In this document: positions 53,455 through 63,378 of the stretch, one piece after another | Numbering within the stretch: the first letter of the stretch is position 1 | Layout: each line of letters begins with the position of its first letter | DNA from: Candidatus Omnitrophota bacterium | GTDB taxonomy: Bacteria; Hinthialibacterota; Hinthialibacteria; Hinthialibacterales; Hinthialibacteraceae | Direction of reading: 5' to 3' | Length of the DNA: 64,000 nt | Assembly (NCBI GenBank): GCA_013177805.1 | Contig: JABLXU010000025.1 | Coordinates: forward strand, 19,174-83,173 | Position numbers and translations under genes: made by a program | Notes under the pieces: model-generated | The model's input: the letters and a program-made list of their open reading frames with translations, nothing else | What the model was told of the DNA's origin: nothing | The model's database searches: none

Positions 53455-54741
53455 ATGAAACACGTCCTGATTTGTCTGACACTCGTTCTGGCCGCCGGGC
53501 CGGCCGGTCCCGCGGAGGACGCGGCCGGTCCTCTCGCGATCACCTCGGTCTTCGATCACGGAGCGGTCCCGGACGGCCAAACCGATTGCACCGCGGCCTT
53601 TCAAAAAGCGCTGGATTTCGCGGCGGAAAAAGGCGGTGGTGTGGTAGCTGTGCCTTCCGGCCAGTATCGATTCACCGGGAACCTCGTTGTTCCACCCGGC
53701 GTGACCTTGCGGGGCGTGTGGGAATCGATGCATCACGCGGACATCGGCCGCGGCAGCCAATTGTTCGTGACGGGGGGCAAAGGCCGGGAAGACGGCGATC
53801 CGTTTCTCCTCCTGCAGCAGAGCAGTTGCCTGCGCGGGCTGACGATCTTTTACCCGGAACAGAATGTCGAATCCATCCAGCCCTACCCGTGGACCATCCG
53901 GGGCAAGGGCATGTTCTGCAGCGTGATCGACGTGACCCTGGTAAATCCCTACCGCGGGATCGACTTCGGCACCGAATCCACTGAGCTGCACTATGTCCGT
54001 AACCTGTTCGGCTGCCCGTTGCGGGAGGGGATCTACATCAACCGGACGACGGACATCGGGCGCATCGAAAACGTGCATTTCAATCCCCACGCCTGGGCAC
54101 GGGCGGCGATCCCCAATCCTCCCCGCGAGGGCAGCCCGGCCTGGGAAGCGTTGCTGAAATATCTGCCCGAAAACCTCGTGGGCTTCCGCATCGGGAGGAC
54201 GGATTGGGAATATATGGTGAATTGTTTCGTGATTTTTCCGAAGATCGGATTCCATTTCGTCCGCACCGAGGCAGGCGAACCGAACGTAGTGTTGACGCAA
54301 TGCGGATCGGATATCGGCCCGGTGGCGGTGCGGGTGGAGGCTTCGCAAGCGCACGCCGGCCTGGCGTTTTCCAACTGCCAGATGATGGCGGGCATCGAGG
54401 TGAGCGAGACCAACCGCGGCCCGGTGAAATTCTCCAACTGCGGCTTCTGGGGAATCCCCGCCACCGATCATCATGCCCAGATCGCGGGTTCGGGTACGGT
54501 GATTTTCACGTCGTGCCATTTCCAGGGGTGGGCGCGCCACACACCCGGAGCGCCATGCATCGTGGCGCGCGGCGGCCGATTGATCCTCAACGGCTGCGCT
54601 TTTCTTGATGAGAACAAAAAACACGTCCGTTTGGAGAACGGGGTCTTGTCCGCTGCGATCTTCGGCAACCAATTCACCGGCGGCGCGAAGATCGAGAATC
54701 AATCCCAAGGGCGTGTCGAGATCGGGTTGAATATTGAGTAG
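53455..54741 (+). CDS. Exported right-handed beta-helix (pectate-lyase-3-like) protein
   Basis: The start M-K-H-V-L-I gives 428 residues, with a signal peptide ending near G-P-A-E-D. The beginning matches the pectate-lyase-3 superfamily: V-F-D-H-G-A-V-P-D-G-Q-T-D-C-T-A-A-F-Q-K-A-L, then A-E-K-G-G-G-V-V-A-V-P-S-G-Q-Y. About ten beta-helix coils follow, each near 22 residues, such as L-A-F-S-N-C-Q-M-M-A, V-K-F-S-N-C-G-F-W and V-I-F-T-S-C-H-F-Q. Such proteins bind or cleave polysaccharides. Catalytic residues cannot be assigned from sequence alone. It is convergent with the gene at 54787. Confidence 0.82.
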   Translation: MKHVLICLTLVLAAGPAGPAEDAAGPLAITSVFDHGAVPDGQTDCTAAFQKALDFAAEKGGGVVAVPSGQYRFTGNLVVPPGVTLRGVWESMHHADIGRGSQLFVTGGKGREDGDPFLLLQQSSCLRGLTIFYPEQNVESIQPYPWTIRGKGMFCSVIDVTLVNPYRGIDFGTESTELHYVRNLFGCPLREGIYINRTTDIGRIENVHFNPHAWARAAIPNPPREGSPAWEALLKYLPENLVGFRIGRTDWEYMVNCFVIFPKIGFHFVRTEAGEPNVVLTQCGSDIGPVAVRVEASQAHAGLAFSNCQMMAGIEVSETNRGPVKFSNCGFWGIPATDHHAQIAGSGTVIFTSCHFQGWARHTPGAPCIVARGGRLILNGCAFLDENKKHVRLENGVLSAAIFGNQFTGGAKIENQSQGRVEIGLNIE

Positions 54742-54786
54742 GGAAATACGGCACGGTGGAAAGGATGACCTTCACCCCACCCTTTT

Positions 54787-56205
54787 CTAAAACAAAGACC
54801 ACTGATCCACATTGGTAGCGCCGATCACATACCGGCCATATCCATAGACTTGGCTTAGATAAAGAATTTCACATGCGCCCGCCCCGTATCCGGGCAGCCG
54901 GTTGACTTCGACTTGGCACATGATCCCGTTCCAGACCGCCGCGCCGGAGGGTGCCAGGGAGGGTTCATCCGACTCCACAGGCGGCCGTTCTTTCGTGCCG
55001 CCAAATACGGCATCTCCCAGAAAATCCCCAAACGTTTCGTTGGCCACCGAGTACACCGAAACAAATCCGGGTTTGTCGATTTCATTGCTGTTCCCTTGCG
55101 ACCCCCAGCTGGGCGTGGTCGCCACCACGATATAATCCAAATCCTGATGTGCCGCCACATCGCCCGCCCAGCGCGTGGGCAACGCGTGATTCCAGCCATC
55201 GGCGTCCTCGGGGGGATACAGAACGAAGAGATCGGGTGAATCCTGCTCGTAGGTGACGCCATTCCAGAAATACCGCCACACATTGTTGCCCGTGATGTTG
55301 CCGGCACCGTAGAGAACTTCTTCGTTATCCGCGTTGATGACGGTCTCACTGTACCCGCCCGGTTCACCGAAGCACCCGTTTTTCTCTTCCCCGTACGCGC
55401 CCCGCAATGTCCAGGTGTTGGTGGTAGCGTCCACATCGAATACCCGGACACGCATCCCGTTGCGCCAGGTTTTGCCCGACAATATCACCCGCGTGGTGGC
55501 TCCCGAGCCCATCACTTCGATATCCCCAAAACGCCATTGCGATAGACGCTGAGTTCCCCCATGATTGCGGTAATCCTGCTCATAGACAACCGTCGGCCCG
55601 GTAAATCCGCCGTTGCCGTCCGGATCGTAGCGCAGAATCATATACCAATAGCCCAAATAGACGACTCCATCGTCGGAAACATCAAAATTCATATACTCGG
55701 GCGCGCTCTGCGCTCCGGAGACAAAACGGCGGTTTTTGGGATCTTCATACCCTTCAATGGGGGGATTGCCCGAACCGCCATCGATCATGCTTTCATATTC
55801 CGCGGAGAGCTCGACCGGTTTGAATCCCACATGAATGGCGACTCCCATGGGAGAACCATCCTCCGGATTGATCCAAATAATGGAACGGTCGGGATATTGC
55901 GCCGCCAGCGCGGCATTGTGATTGGGATCGGTCTCATCGATGCCGTTATCCCGGATCCCGAGCAGCAGGCGGTTCGCGTCATAGCGGACAAAGCCGTCAT
56001 ATTGATCATGGAGATTGACGCCATACCAAGGACCGTCTTCCGGATCCCCATCCCAGCGGGGATCCGGTTCGCTGATCACTAAAGTCGGCAACACCGCCCC
56101 TCCATCCAGCAAGGTATGCTCCCAAACCGGTACAACGTCCAACGCGTAGGCGGCCGGCAGGGCCACAGACAGCGCTAATCCCGCGAGTAGCAAGCGGTTT
56201 CTCAT
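54787..56205 (-). CDS. Exported protein of unknown function with aromatic C-terminal tail
   Basis: The protein has 472 residues, with AAAGGAG before the ATG and a signal peptide ending near A-Y-A-L-D. I do not recognise a family. The body looks like a beta-propeller or similar repeat fold. D-A-N-R-L-L-L-G-I-R-D, D-R-S-I-I-W-I-N-P-E-D-G and V-V-Y-L-G-Y-W-Y are strand-rich segments, and W-N-H-A-L-P-T-R-W-A-G-D and D-Y-I-V-V-A-T-T-P lie further on. It ends V-D-Q-W-S-L-F, matching the tails at 17330, 33632 and 35473. A TATAAT-type -10 lies on the minus strand at 56271-56276. Confidence 0.75.
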   Translation of the reverse strand: MRNRLLLAGLALSVALPAAYALDVVPVWEHTLLDGGAVLPTLVISEPDPRWDGDPEDGPWYGVNLHDQYDGFVRYDANRLLLGIRDNGIDETDPNHNAALAAQYPDRSIIWINPEDGSPMGVAIHVGFKPVELSAEYESMIDGGSGNPPIEGYEDPKNRRFVSGAQSAPEYMNFDVSDDGVVYLGYWYMILRYDPDGNGGFTGPTVVYEQDYRNHGGTQRLSQWRFGDIEVMGSGATTRVILSGKTWRNGMRVRVFDVDATTNTWTLRGAYGEEKNGCFGEPGGYSETVINADNEEVLYGAGNITGNNVWRYFWNGVTYEQDSPDLFVLYPPEDADGWNHALPTRWAGDVAAHQDLDYIVVATTPSWGSQGNSNEIDKPGFVSVYSVANETFGDFLGDAVFGGTKERPPVESDEPSLAPSGAAVWNGIMCQVEVNRLPGYGAGACEILYLSQVYGYGRYVIGATNVDQWSLF

Positions 56206-56564
56206 GTTTGGTCTCCTTTGGAGTTGGCTTGTTCAATGGATGTGGAAACGCCTAGGATGTGTTGGGCCGTATTATAGACGGTTCTGATTCCCTATCCAGT
56301 TGGGCCGGGTTAGATCAAAGCCCCGCCGGGAGGGTTGAGCATAACAAAAAAACCCCGGCTCAAACGCCCCCCTTCACTGGATCAAAAAAATCAGGTTGCC
56401 GAATGGGAGGTCGAGGCACCCGCAAAGCCGCATCATTCTGAAACAGTACATGGGATGAAGGCATAGGAAAAGCCATCCAGAGCGAAAGCAGAGGACCAGG
56501 ATACCCTCCCCACACTCTCTCTCCATGTCCCGGCATCGATTCCCTCGTGCCGCCGCATCGACCT
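56206..56564. other. Intergenic region between minus-strand genes
   Basis: This 359-bp region contains a TATAAT -10 element (56271-56276, minus strand) for the gene below. Its matching -35 is poor. No clear terminator for the ATPase gene and no coding sequence are seen. Confidence 0.5.
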
Positions 56565-58928
56565 TCACGCCTGAAATTTGCGCAACCGCAGCGCGTTGCC
56601 CACCACCGAGAGTGAACTGCAGCTCATGGCGGCGGCGGCGATCATGGGATTGAGCAGCAGGCCCGTCCAAGGATAGAGAATCCCCGCCGCGATAGGTACC
56701 GCCAGGGCGTTGTAGCCGAAAGCGAGCAGCAGATTCTGGCGGATGTTGCGCATCACGGCCTGGCTGAGCCGGTAGGCCTTGGCGATCCCCCGCAAGTCCC
56801 CTTTCACGAGGATAACATTGCCGCTTTCCAGGGCCACGCCGGTTCCCGGGCCCATGGCGATACCCACCTGCGCCTGGGCGAGGGCGGGGGCATCGTTGAT
56901 ACCGTCGCCGGCCATGGCCACGATATGGCCTTGCTGCTGGAGTTGTTGGATAATCCGGTGCTTGTCGCCGGGCAGGATTTCTGCATGGATTTCGGGGATG
57001 CCCAGCTGGCGGGCGATGGTTTCGGCGGTGACCTGGTTGTCACCCGTCAGCATGACGATCGAAAGACCGTGACGCCGGAGAATATGAATTGCCTCGCGGG
57101 TGGATTCCTTGATGGGATCCATGACGCCCAGCAGCCCGGCGGGACTCCCATCCACCGACACGTACATGACCGTCTGGCCTTCGCGGCGCAAGGCTTCCAC
57201 CCGGTCCTGCCATCCGGAGACATCCGCCTTTTCATCCTCCATCAGGGCCGTGTTGCCGATCGCCACGCGTTTGCCGCGTACAGTGCCGATGACTCCTTTT
57301 CCCGTGATGGATTGAAATCCGGTGGCGGATTCCGGTACGAGGCCCGCCTCGCGCGCCCCGGCCACGATGGCGGCCGCCAGGGGATGTTCGCTGGGGCGTT
57401 CCACCCCTGCGGCCCAGCGCAGCAGATCCTCGCGCGGGATGCCGGGGGCGGATTCGGCGGTGACCAGTTTTGGTTTGCCCTCGGTCAAGGTGCCGGTCTT
57501 ATCGACCACCAGTGTGTCGATTTTCTCGAACCATTCCAAGGCTTCGGCGTTTTTGATGAGCACGCCCATCTGCGCGCCGCGGCCCGTGCCCACCATGATC
57601 GACATGGGCGTCGCCAGCCCCAGGGCGCACGGGCAGGCGATGATCAGCACCGCCACGGCGTTGACGACGGCGTGGGCCATTGCCGGGGACGGCCCCCACA
57701 CCGCCCAGGCCGCGAAGGTGACCGCCGACACCAGGCTCACCACCGGAACGAAAACCGCGGCCACCCGGTCAGCCAGATTCTGGATCGGCGCGCGGGTGCG
57801 CTGCGCTTCGCTGACCAGTTGCACGATCCGCGCGAGCAATGTCTCCTCGCCGACATGTTCGGCGCACATCACAAAGCCGCCGGTCTGGTTAAGCGTCCCG
57901 CCGGTCACCGGGTCATTCACCCGCTTTTCCACGGGAACCGGTTCACCGGTGATCATCGACTCATCCACGTAACTCGAGCCTTCGAGCACCACACCGTCCA
58001 CGGGAATTTTCTCACCGGGGCGCACCAGCAAGCAGTCGCCTTTCTTCACCGCGCCGAGCGGGACATCTTCCTCAGTGCCATCGGGCCGCACGCGCCGGGC
58101 TTGCTGGGGCACGAGTTCCAGGAGCGTGCGCAAGGCCCGCGAGGTCCGGCTCCGGGCCTTCAACTCCAGCATTTGTCCCAGCAGCACCAGAGAGACGATC
58201 ACCGCCGCCGCCTCGAAGTACACGTCCACGGTCCCGGAATGGGAATGAAACGCCTCCGGAAAAATCCCCGGCAGCAACGTAGCAATGACGCTGTACCCAT
58301 ACGCCACACCCGTGCCCAGGCCGATCAGCGTGAACATGTTCAGGTTGCGGGTGACAATCGATATCCACGCGCGCTCAAAAAACGGCTTTCCACCCCACAA
58401 GACCACCGGAGTAGCCAACGCCAGTTGCCATACATTCCCCGCCGCGGGAGTGAGCCATCCGGCCAAGGATTGCCCAGGAACCATGGGCAGCATGGCGTAC
58501 AAAAACAGCGGGAACGTGAAGACGGCGCTAAGCCAAAACCGGCGGGTCATGTCGATATATTCCGGATCCGCTTCCGTTGTCAGCGAAATGGTCTTGGGTT
58601 CGAGTGCCATGCCGCATTTGGGGCAGGCGCCCGGACCTTGGTGCTCGATCTCTGGATGCATGGGGCAGGTATAGACTGTGCCTGACACGGCGGCAGACGG
58701 CGCGGCCGTTTCCCTCGCGGGTGACAAATATTTCAGCGGCTCGGCTTCGAATTTTGTCTGGCAACCCTTGCAGCAGAAATAATATTTTTCGCCCTGGTAC
58801 ACGCTGGACGCGGCCGCCTTTTCGGGATTGACACTCATGCCGCAAACAGGATCACACGCCTGACCCGCCGCCGGCGCGGGGTGATTTTGAATGATGGTTA
58901 ATTCAAGAGAATGACGGTCGTGTTTCAA
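56565..58928 (-). CDS. Copper-type P1B ATPase with YHS and Cys-rich N-terminal modules
   Basis: The protein has 787 residues and begins at a TTG preceded by a perfect GGAGG. The N-terminus holds a YHS module (C-D-P-V-C-G-M-S-V, then Y-F-C-C-K-G-C, about 26-58). Next is a heavy-metal binding module (Y-T-C-P-M-H-P-E-I, then [10 protein letters not shown], about 85-110). The usual HMA domain is absent. The pump core has the metal-site motif C-P-C at 432-434, phosphorylation motif D-K-T-G-T at 476-480, S-E-H-P-L-A and [12 protein letters not shown] with these motifs indicates Cu(I) or Ag(I) export. It stands alone, without a copper chaperone or regulator gene nearby. Confidence 0.92.
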   Translation of the reverse strand: MKHDRHSLELTIIQNHPAPAAGQACDPVCGMSVNPEKAAASSVYQGEKYYFCCKGCQTKFEAEPLKYLSPARETAAPSAAVSGTVYTCPMHPEIEHQGPGACPKCGMALEPKTISLTTEADPEYIDMTRRFWLSAVFTFPLFLYAMLPMVPGQSLAGWLTPAAGNVWQLALATPVVLWGGKPFFERAWISIVTRNLNMFTLIGLGTGVAYGYSVIATLLPGIFPEAFHSHSGTVDVYFEAAAVIVSLVLLGQMLELKARSRTSRALRTLLELVPQQARRVRPDGTEEDVPLGAVKKGDCLLVRPGEKIPVDGVVLEGSSYVDESMITGEPVPVEKRVNDPVTGGTLNQTGGFVMCAEHVGEETLLARIVQLVSEAQRTRAPIQNLADRVAAVFVPVVSLVSAVTFAAWAVWGPSPAMAHAVVNAVAVLIIACPCALGLATPMSIMVGTGRGAQMGVLIKNAEALEWFEKIDTLVVDKTGTLTEGKPKLVTAESAPGIPREDLLRWAAGVERPSEHPLAAAIVAGAREAGLVPESATGFQSITGKGVIGTVRGKRVAIGNTALMEDEKADVSGWQDRVEALRREGQTVMYVSVDGSPAGLLGVMDPIKESTREAIHILRRHGLSIVMLTGDNQVTAETIARQLGIPEIHAEILPGDKHRIIQQLQQQGHIVAMAGDGINDAPALAQAQVGIAMGPGTGVALESGNVILVKGDLRGIAKAYRLSQAVMRNIRQNLLLAFGYNALAVPIAAGILYPWTGLLLNPMIAAAAMSCSSLSVVGNALRLRKFQA

Positions 58929-59304
58929 GGGTTTTCCTCCGGATTGGGGAATTCGCTACGCCCTGGTTTGCGATTGTACCTGATAGACGAATAAGAGGGG
59001 GAGTGTATGACGGATCGGGTGAACACCGGAATGGATCCCGGTCTGGTTCAGGACGGGCAAGATGAGCAGAATTACCAAGAAATAGAGTTCGGAACTCGTT
59101 CCATGGGGAAGCCTCCCGGCCCCATCGTGTTTTCATCAATATACCCCAATCAATATTCCCTCTCATCCGCTTCTCCAATTTCCCTGATCGCTCGAAAGCG
59201 CTTGATCTAGAACAATGGAATGCCGTAGAGTAAGTAAGGATATCGTATCCCGGAAAGGATTCCATCTTCCCATCCCCACTAAATACAGGAGTTCAGAAGC
59301 GATC
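58929..59304. other. Divergent intergenic region
   Basis: This 376-bp region separates the copper ATPase from a Gfo/Idh/MocA gene and should contain both promoters. I see no repeat, operator-like palindrome or gene. Confidence 0.5.
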
Positions 59305-60585
59305 ATGAATAACAATCGAATCTCCCGGAGAGCCTTTCTCCACCAATCCGCTGCCGGTCTGGGCGCGGCGGGCCTGTTTACCCTGATCCCCCGCCATGCC
59401 TTGGGGGCCACAGACCGGCCGGCCCCCAACGACGAATTGACCCGGGCGGTCATCGGCGTGGGCGGTATGGGACAAAGCCACCTGCGCTATCCCGGCGCGC
59501 GGCTGGTGGCGGTGTGCGACGTGGATGAGCAACACCTGCGCTCAACCTTGGAGCGCGTGGACGATCCGGACGTGAAGGGCTACAAGGATTTCCGCGAAGT
59601 ACTGGAGCGGCCGGACATCGATGTCGTCCACATCCCTACCCCTCCCCACTGGCACGCGTTGATCTCGATCGCCGCGGCGCAAGCAGGCAAGGATATCTGG
59701 TGCGAAAAACCTATGACCCGCACCATTGGCGAAGGCCGCAAGGTCGTCGAGGCGGTCCAGCGTCACGGACGGATCTTCCGTATTAATACCTGGTTCCGCT
59801 TCGAGGACACGTTTTACGGCTTCGGCACACCGGTGAAGCCGATCAAGAAACTGGTCCTAAGCGGGATGCTGGGCTGGCCGCTGAAAGCGGTCATCTGCGG
59901 GGAAACCGGCTTCGATTGGAAATTCTATTGGAGCGGCCGCACCGACCTGGTCCCCGAACCGGTCCCGCCCCACCTCGATTACGACTTCTGGCTGGGGCCG
60001 GCCCCCTATAAGCCGTATCACCCTCACCGGGTGCATGGCACGTTCCGGGGATACTGGGATTACGACGGTGGCGGACTGGGCGACATGGGGCAGCATTACC
60101 TCGATCCCGTGCAGTACATCTTGGGCAAGGACGACACCAGCCCGGTGGAGATCGAAGTGGACGCCCCCCAACAGCATTTCGACGCCGTGGGCTCGTGGCG
60201 GCGCATCGTGTTCCGCTATGCCGATGGCTGCGAGATCATCCTGGACGGCGAGAATCAACAGAAAAACGTGCCGTTCCTCGAAGGCCCGGAAGGCAAACTG
60301 TACAAACAATTTGAGTCGGATATCCCGGACCTCCAAAAGAAGCTGGCCGCGTTCCCTGATCCCGAGCCGCAGCTCACCGACTTCGAGAAAGCCGTGCGGA
60401 CACGCCAGAAATTCGCCCTGGATGAATGCAAGGCGTTCCGCTCGTGCACGCTGGTGAACCTGGGCAAGATCGCTGTCCGCCTCGGCCGTAATCTGAAATT
60501 TGATCCGGAGCGGCTGCAATTTATCGACGATGACGCGGCCAACCGCCTGATCGATGAACCCATGCGCGCGCCCTGGCATTTGTGA
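59305..60585 (+). CDS. Tat-exported Gfo/Idh/MocA family oxidoreductase
   Basis: The start M-N-N-N-R-I gives 426 residues. A Tat motif (S-R-R-A-F-L-H) is at 7-13. The Rossmann loop is V-I-G-V-G-G-M-G (49-56), C-D-V-D-E ends strand 2, and E-K-P is at 134-136. D-Y-D-F-W-L-G-P-A-P-Y and G-G-L-G-D-M-G-Q-H are typical of exported members. The C-terminus, A-N-R-L-I-D-E-P-M-R-A-P-W, resembles that of the oxidoreductase at 18203, so these two belong to one subgroup. The HEAT-DUF1080 gene starts 222 nt downstream on the same strand. The two could act in sequence: oxidation to a 3-keto-sugar, then hydrolysis. Confidence 0.9.
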   Translation: MNNNRISRRAFLHQSAAGLGAAGLFTLIPRHALGATDRPAPNDELTRAVIGVGGMGQSHLRYPGARLVAVCDVDEQHLRSTLERVDDPDVKGYKDFREVLERPDIDVVHIPTPPHWHALISIAAAQAGKDIWCEKPMTRTIGEGRKVVEAVQRHGRIFRINTWFRFEDTFYGFGTPVKPIKKLVLSGMLGWPLKAVICGETGFDWKFYWSGRTDLVPEPVPPHLDYDFWLGPAPYKPYHPHRVHGTFRGYWDYDGGGLGDMGQHYLDPVQYILGKDDTSPVEIEVDAPQQHFDAVGSWRRIVFRYADGCEIILDGENQQKNVPFLEGPEGKLYKQFESDIPDLQKKLAAFPDPEPQLTDFEKAVRTRQKFALDECKAFRSCTLVNLGKIAVRLGRNLKFDPERLQFIDDDAANRLIDEPMRAPWHL

Positions 60586-60606
60586 GCCGGGCGGGCGATT
60601 TTGATT

Positions 60607-60639
60607 CACCGCCGAGACGCCGAGGGCGCGGAGAGCAGG
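60607..60639. repeat. Short intergenic direct-repeat element
   Basis: CACCGCCGAGACGCCGAGGGCGCGGAGA contains three imperfect copies of a CGCCGAGG-like unit. Elements of the general form CACAGAGACACAGAG occur between genes in many bacteria; this looks like a GC-rich member, with no known function. Confidence 0.4.
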
Positions 60640-60807
60640 ATGTTTGAATCAAGATAGCCAGGATGAAGATGGGCGGGGATAAGGATCGGGACGGACCCCT
60701 AGGTCCGCCCCTGCAAAAATTCCCCCAACCTGGCCCTCTTCCAGAAGAAGAAGGAATTCGTTTTTGATCGGATGTACCGAAAACGTGACCAAGGAGATAA
60801 CCAACTC

Positions 60808-63327
60808 ATGCATCGATACGCTAAAATCCTAATACCACTATTACTTTTATTTGTCAGCTCCGTCATGCTGCCAGGAACCGCCGCCGCGCAGGACGCCAAC
60901 ATTGCGGAGATTTTGAAACGTCTCCCGGCCCAAAATCCAGCCGAAATCAAGGAAATTTCCACGCAAATTCTGCACCTCGGCCCGGCAGCCATTCAGGAGA
61001 TTTGTGGCCAATTGCTTCCGCCCGGTGGGGGGAACGATACACCGGCGCGGTTCGCCATCAGTGGCCTGGTCCAGTGTGTGGCCCAGGGTGCGGCGGAAGA
61101 GGCGCGCGCGATGGTCTCCAGCGCGTTGATCGCGGCCTTGGAGACCGCTACGAATCCGGAGGTGAAGGCGTTTTTGATCAGCCAACTGCAACTGGCCGCG
61201 CGGGATGAAGCCGTGGAGGCACTGGGCGGCTGTCTGGCCGATGAACATCTCGCTGATCCCGCCGCGCGGGCCTTGCAGACCATCGGCACCCCGGCCGCCG
61301 AAGCCAAGGTGGTTGAAGCCCTCTCCACCGCCACGGACGCCAACCGCGTCACGTTGATCGATGCCGTGGGACGTTTCCGCAGCGAAAAGGCGGTGGAGGC
61401 CATCACGCCCTTCGCCTCAAATGACAACCGCGAAACCCGCATGGCGGCCCTCTACGCCCTGGCCAACCTCGGGCATCCCTCTTCGGCGGACATCCTGGCC
61501 CAGGCATCTAAAGCCGAAGGAACATACGAAAGCGCCAAGGCGCTCTCGTTCTATTTGCTCTACGCGCAACGGCGGGCTGAAGCAGGCGACGCCGCCGCCT
61601 GTGAAAAAATCAGCCGGGAGCTGCTCGGCCATCCCCTCGTCCATGTGCAATGCGCGGCGCTGGAGACTTTGGTGGCGTTGTTGGGCAACAACGCCCTGCC
61701 CGACCTGCTCGCCGCGATGAAAAGCGAATCCAGCGAGTTTAGGGAAGCGGCGCTGGCGCTGGCAGACCGCATCCCCGGCGAGGAAGCCACGAAATCATGG
61801 GTGAATTGGCTCCCCCAGGTTTCCGCCCCGGCGCGGGTGGAACTTATCCGCATGCTCGGCCAACGGGGCGACGCGGCTGCGCTGCCCGCGTTGATGAAGG
61901 CACTCAAGGACGAAGATCCCGCCGCGCGGATAGCGGCCATCACTGCTTGCGCGCGCCTGGGCGGGAACGAAGCGCTGCCCGCGCTGATGGCGGTGACACA
62001 ATCCACCACCCATCCCGCGGAAGTGAACGCGATGAAGGAGGCCTTGCTCCGCCTGCCGGTGAAACGCACTCTGCCGGTGGTCTCGGCCGCCCTCTATCTC
62101 GTTTCGCCCCCCATGCGCGTGGCGCTGCTCGAGTATCTCGCCGAGCGCCGCGCCGAGGACCAAGCGGAGAAGGTGTTTACCCTGGCCCATGACCCCGAAC
62201 CCGCCGTGCGGGTGGCGGCCCTCCGGGCCCTCGAACACGTGGCGGGTGAAAAAGACTTGCCCCGCGTGGTGAATTTGATGCGGATCGCCCCCTCCGAGGA
62301 TGAACGCCATGCTGCCCAAAAATCCGTGGTGACCCTCGCCAAGCGAGTCCAAGAAGCGGATCAGCGCGCGAACGCGGTCATCCAGGCGTTGGATCAAATC
62401 AACGCGCAACGGGCCGCCCTGCTCGAAACCCTGGCCTTGATCGGTGGAGACAAGGCATTGGACGCAGTCACGCGGGAATTGCTTAGCCCCGATCCCGCCG
62501 CGCAGGAAGCCGCCCTCTACGCCCTGGCATCTTGGAAAGACTCCAGTGCCATCGAACGGCTATGTGCCTGGCTGGAGGATGCATCCCTGTGTGACATGGC
62601 CGCGGCGGCCCTTGTGAAAATCATTGTTCCCAGCGAATACGATGCCCAAGGACAGCGAAGCCCGGCCGCCTACAAAGCGCTCGAGGCCCTCATCGAAAAA
62701 ACCCAGGAAGAGGATCTCATCGCCCAGGCCCGCAAGCACCTCCTGACCCGCTGGGATAACGAGGAAGGTTTCGTATCCCTCTTCAACGGCCAGGACCTGA
62801 CCGGCTGGGTAGGCGACACGAAGGGGTATCTGGTTGAGGACGGAAAGATCATTTGCAAACCCGGCGGCAACCTGTACACCGAAAAAGAATACCGCGATTT
62901 CGCCTTCCGGTTTGAATTCAAACTCACGCCGGGCGCGAACAACGGTTTGGGCATCCGCGCCCCGCTCGAAGGGGACGCGGCCTATGTGGGGATGGAAATC
63001 CAAATCATCGACAACACCTCACCCATCTACAAGGACATTTTCCCCTGGCAGGCCCACGGCTCCGTGTATGGCACCGTACCCGCCAAACGAGGTTACCTCA
63101 ACCCGGTGGGCGAATGGAACCAAGAAGAAGTGATCGCCAAAGGCAAACAGATCACCGTAATCCTCAACGGTGTGACCATCGTGGACGCCGACATCGAGAA
63201 GGCCAGCGCCAACGGGACAATTGACGGACATGATCACCCTGGCTTGAAGAACGAAAAAGGCCACATCGGCTTCCTTGGCCATGGCTCGGTGGTCGAGTTC
63301 CGGAACATCCGGATCAAGGAGTTGTGA
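60808..63327 (+). CDS. Exported HEAT-repeat protein fused to DUF1080 (3-keto-disaccharide hydrolase-type) domain
   Basis: The start M-H-R-Y-A-K (AAGGAG 11 nt upstream) gives 839 residues, with a signal peptide ending near T-A-A-A-Q-D. Residues about 30-640 are an array of HEAT repeats with Ala-rich helices (A-A-A-R-A-L, A-L-Y-A-L-A-N-L-G, A-A-L-R-A-L-E-H-V-A). From about 652 a DUF1080 domain follows: F-V-S-L-F-N-G-Q-D-L-T-G-W, then Y-R-D-F-A-F-R-F-E-F-K-L and N-N-G-L-G-I-R-A-P. It ends G-H-G-S-V-V-E-F-R-N-I-R-I. DUF1080 is annotated as 3-keto-disaccharide hydrolase. It probably acts with the oxidoreductase just upstream; the HEAT array may dock a partner. Confidence 0.9.
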   Translation: MHRYAKILIPLLLLFVSSVMLPGTAAAQDANIAEILKRLPAQNPAEIKEISTQILHLGPAAIQEICGQLLPPGGGNDTPARFAISGLVQCVAQGAAEEARAMVSSALIAALETATNPEVKAFLISQLQLAARDEAVEALGGCLADEHLADPAARALQTIGTPAAEAKVVEALSTATDANRVTLIDAVGRFRSEKAVEAITPFASNDNRETRMAALYALANLGHPSSADILAQASKAEGTYESAKALSFYLLYAQRRAEAGDAAACEKISRELLGHPLVHVQCAALETLVALLGNNALPDLLAAMKSESSEFREAALALADRIPGEEATKSWVNWLPQVSAPARVELIRMLGQRGDAAALPALMKALKDEDPAARIAAITACARLGGNEALPALMAVTQSTTHPAEVNAMKEALLRLPVKRTLPVVSAALYLVSPPMRVALLEYLAERRAEDQAEKVFTLAHDPEPAVRVAALRALEHVAGEKDLPRVVNLMRIAPSEDERHAAQKSVVTLAKRVQEADQRANAVIQALDQINAQRAALLETLALIGGDKALDAVTRELLSPDPAAQEAALYALASWKDSSAIERLCAWLEDASLCDMAAAALVKIIVPSEYDAQGQRSPAAYKALEALIEKTQEEDLIAQARKHLLTRWDNEEGFVSLFNGQDLTGWVGDTKGYLVEDGKIICKPGGNLYTEKEYRDFAFRFEFKLTPGANNGLGIRAPLEGDAAYVGMEIQIIDNTSPIYKDIFPWQAHGSVYGTVPAKRGYLNPVGEWNQEEVIAKGKQITVILNGVTIVDADIEKASANGTIDGHDHPGLKNEKGHIGFLGHGSVVEFRNIRIKEL

Positions 63328-63378
63328 TAGATTCCGTATCTGTAGAAAATGTCTGAATACTAGAGAAGGAACGGGGGA

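Noticed and set aside
56925..58685. A 586-codon open frame on the plus strand opposite the P-type ATPase gene.
   Set aside because: It is a codon-bias shadow: rich in His, Arg, Gln and Gly, with no motifs. The minus strand carries a complete ATPase with all catalytic motifs.
60689..60712. A hairpin GGGACGGACC / GGTCCGCCCC considered as a terminator of the oxidoreductase gene.
   Set aside because: It is not followed by a T tract on either strand in a suitable position for the plus-strand gene, and the stem has a mismatch. It resembles the terminator at 63379 and may be a repeat.
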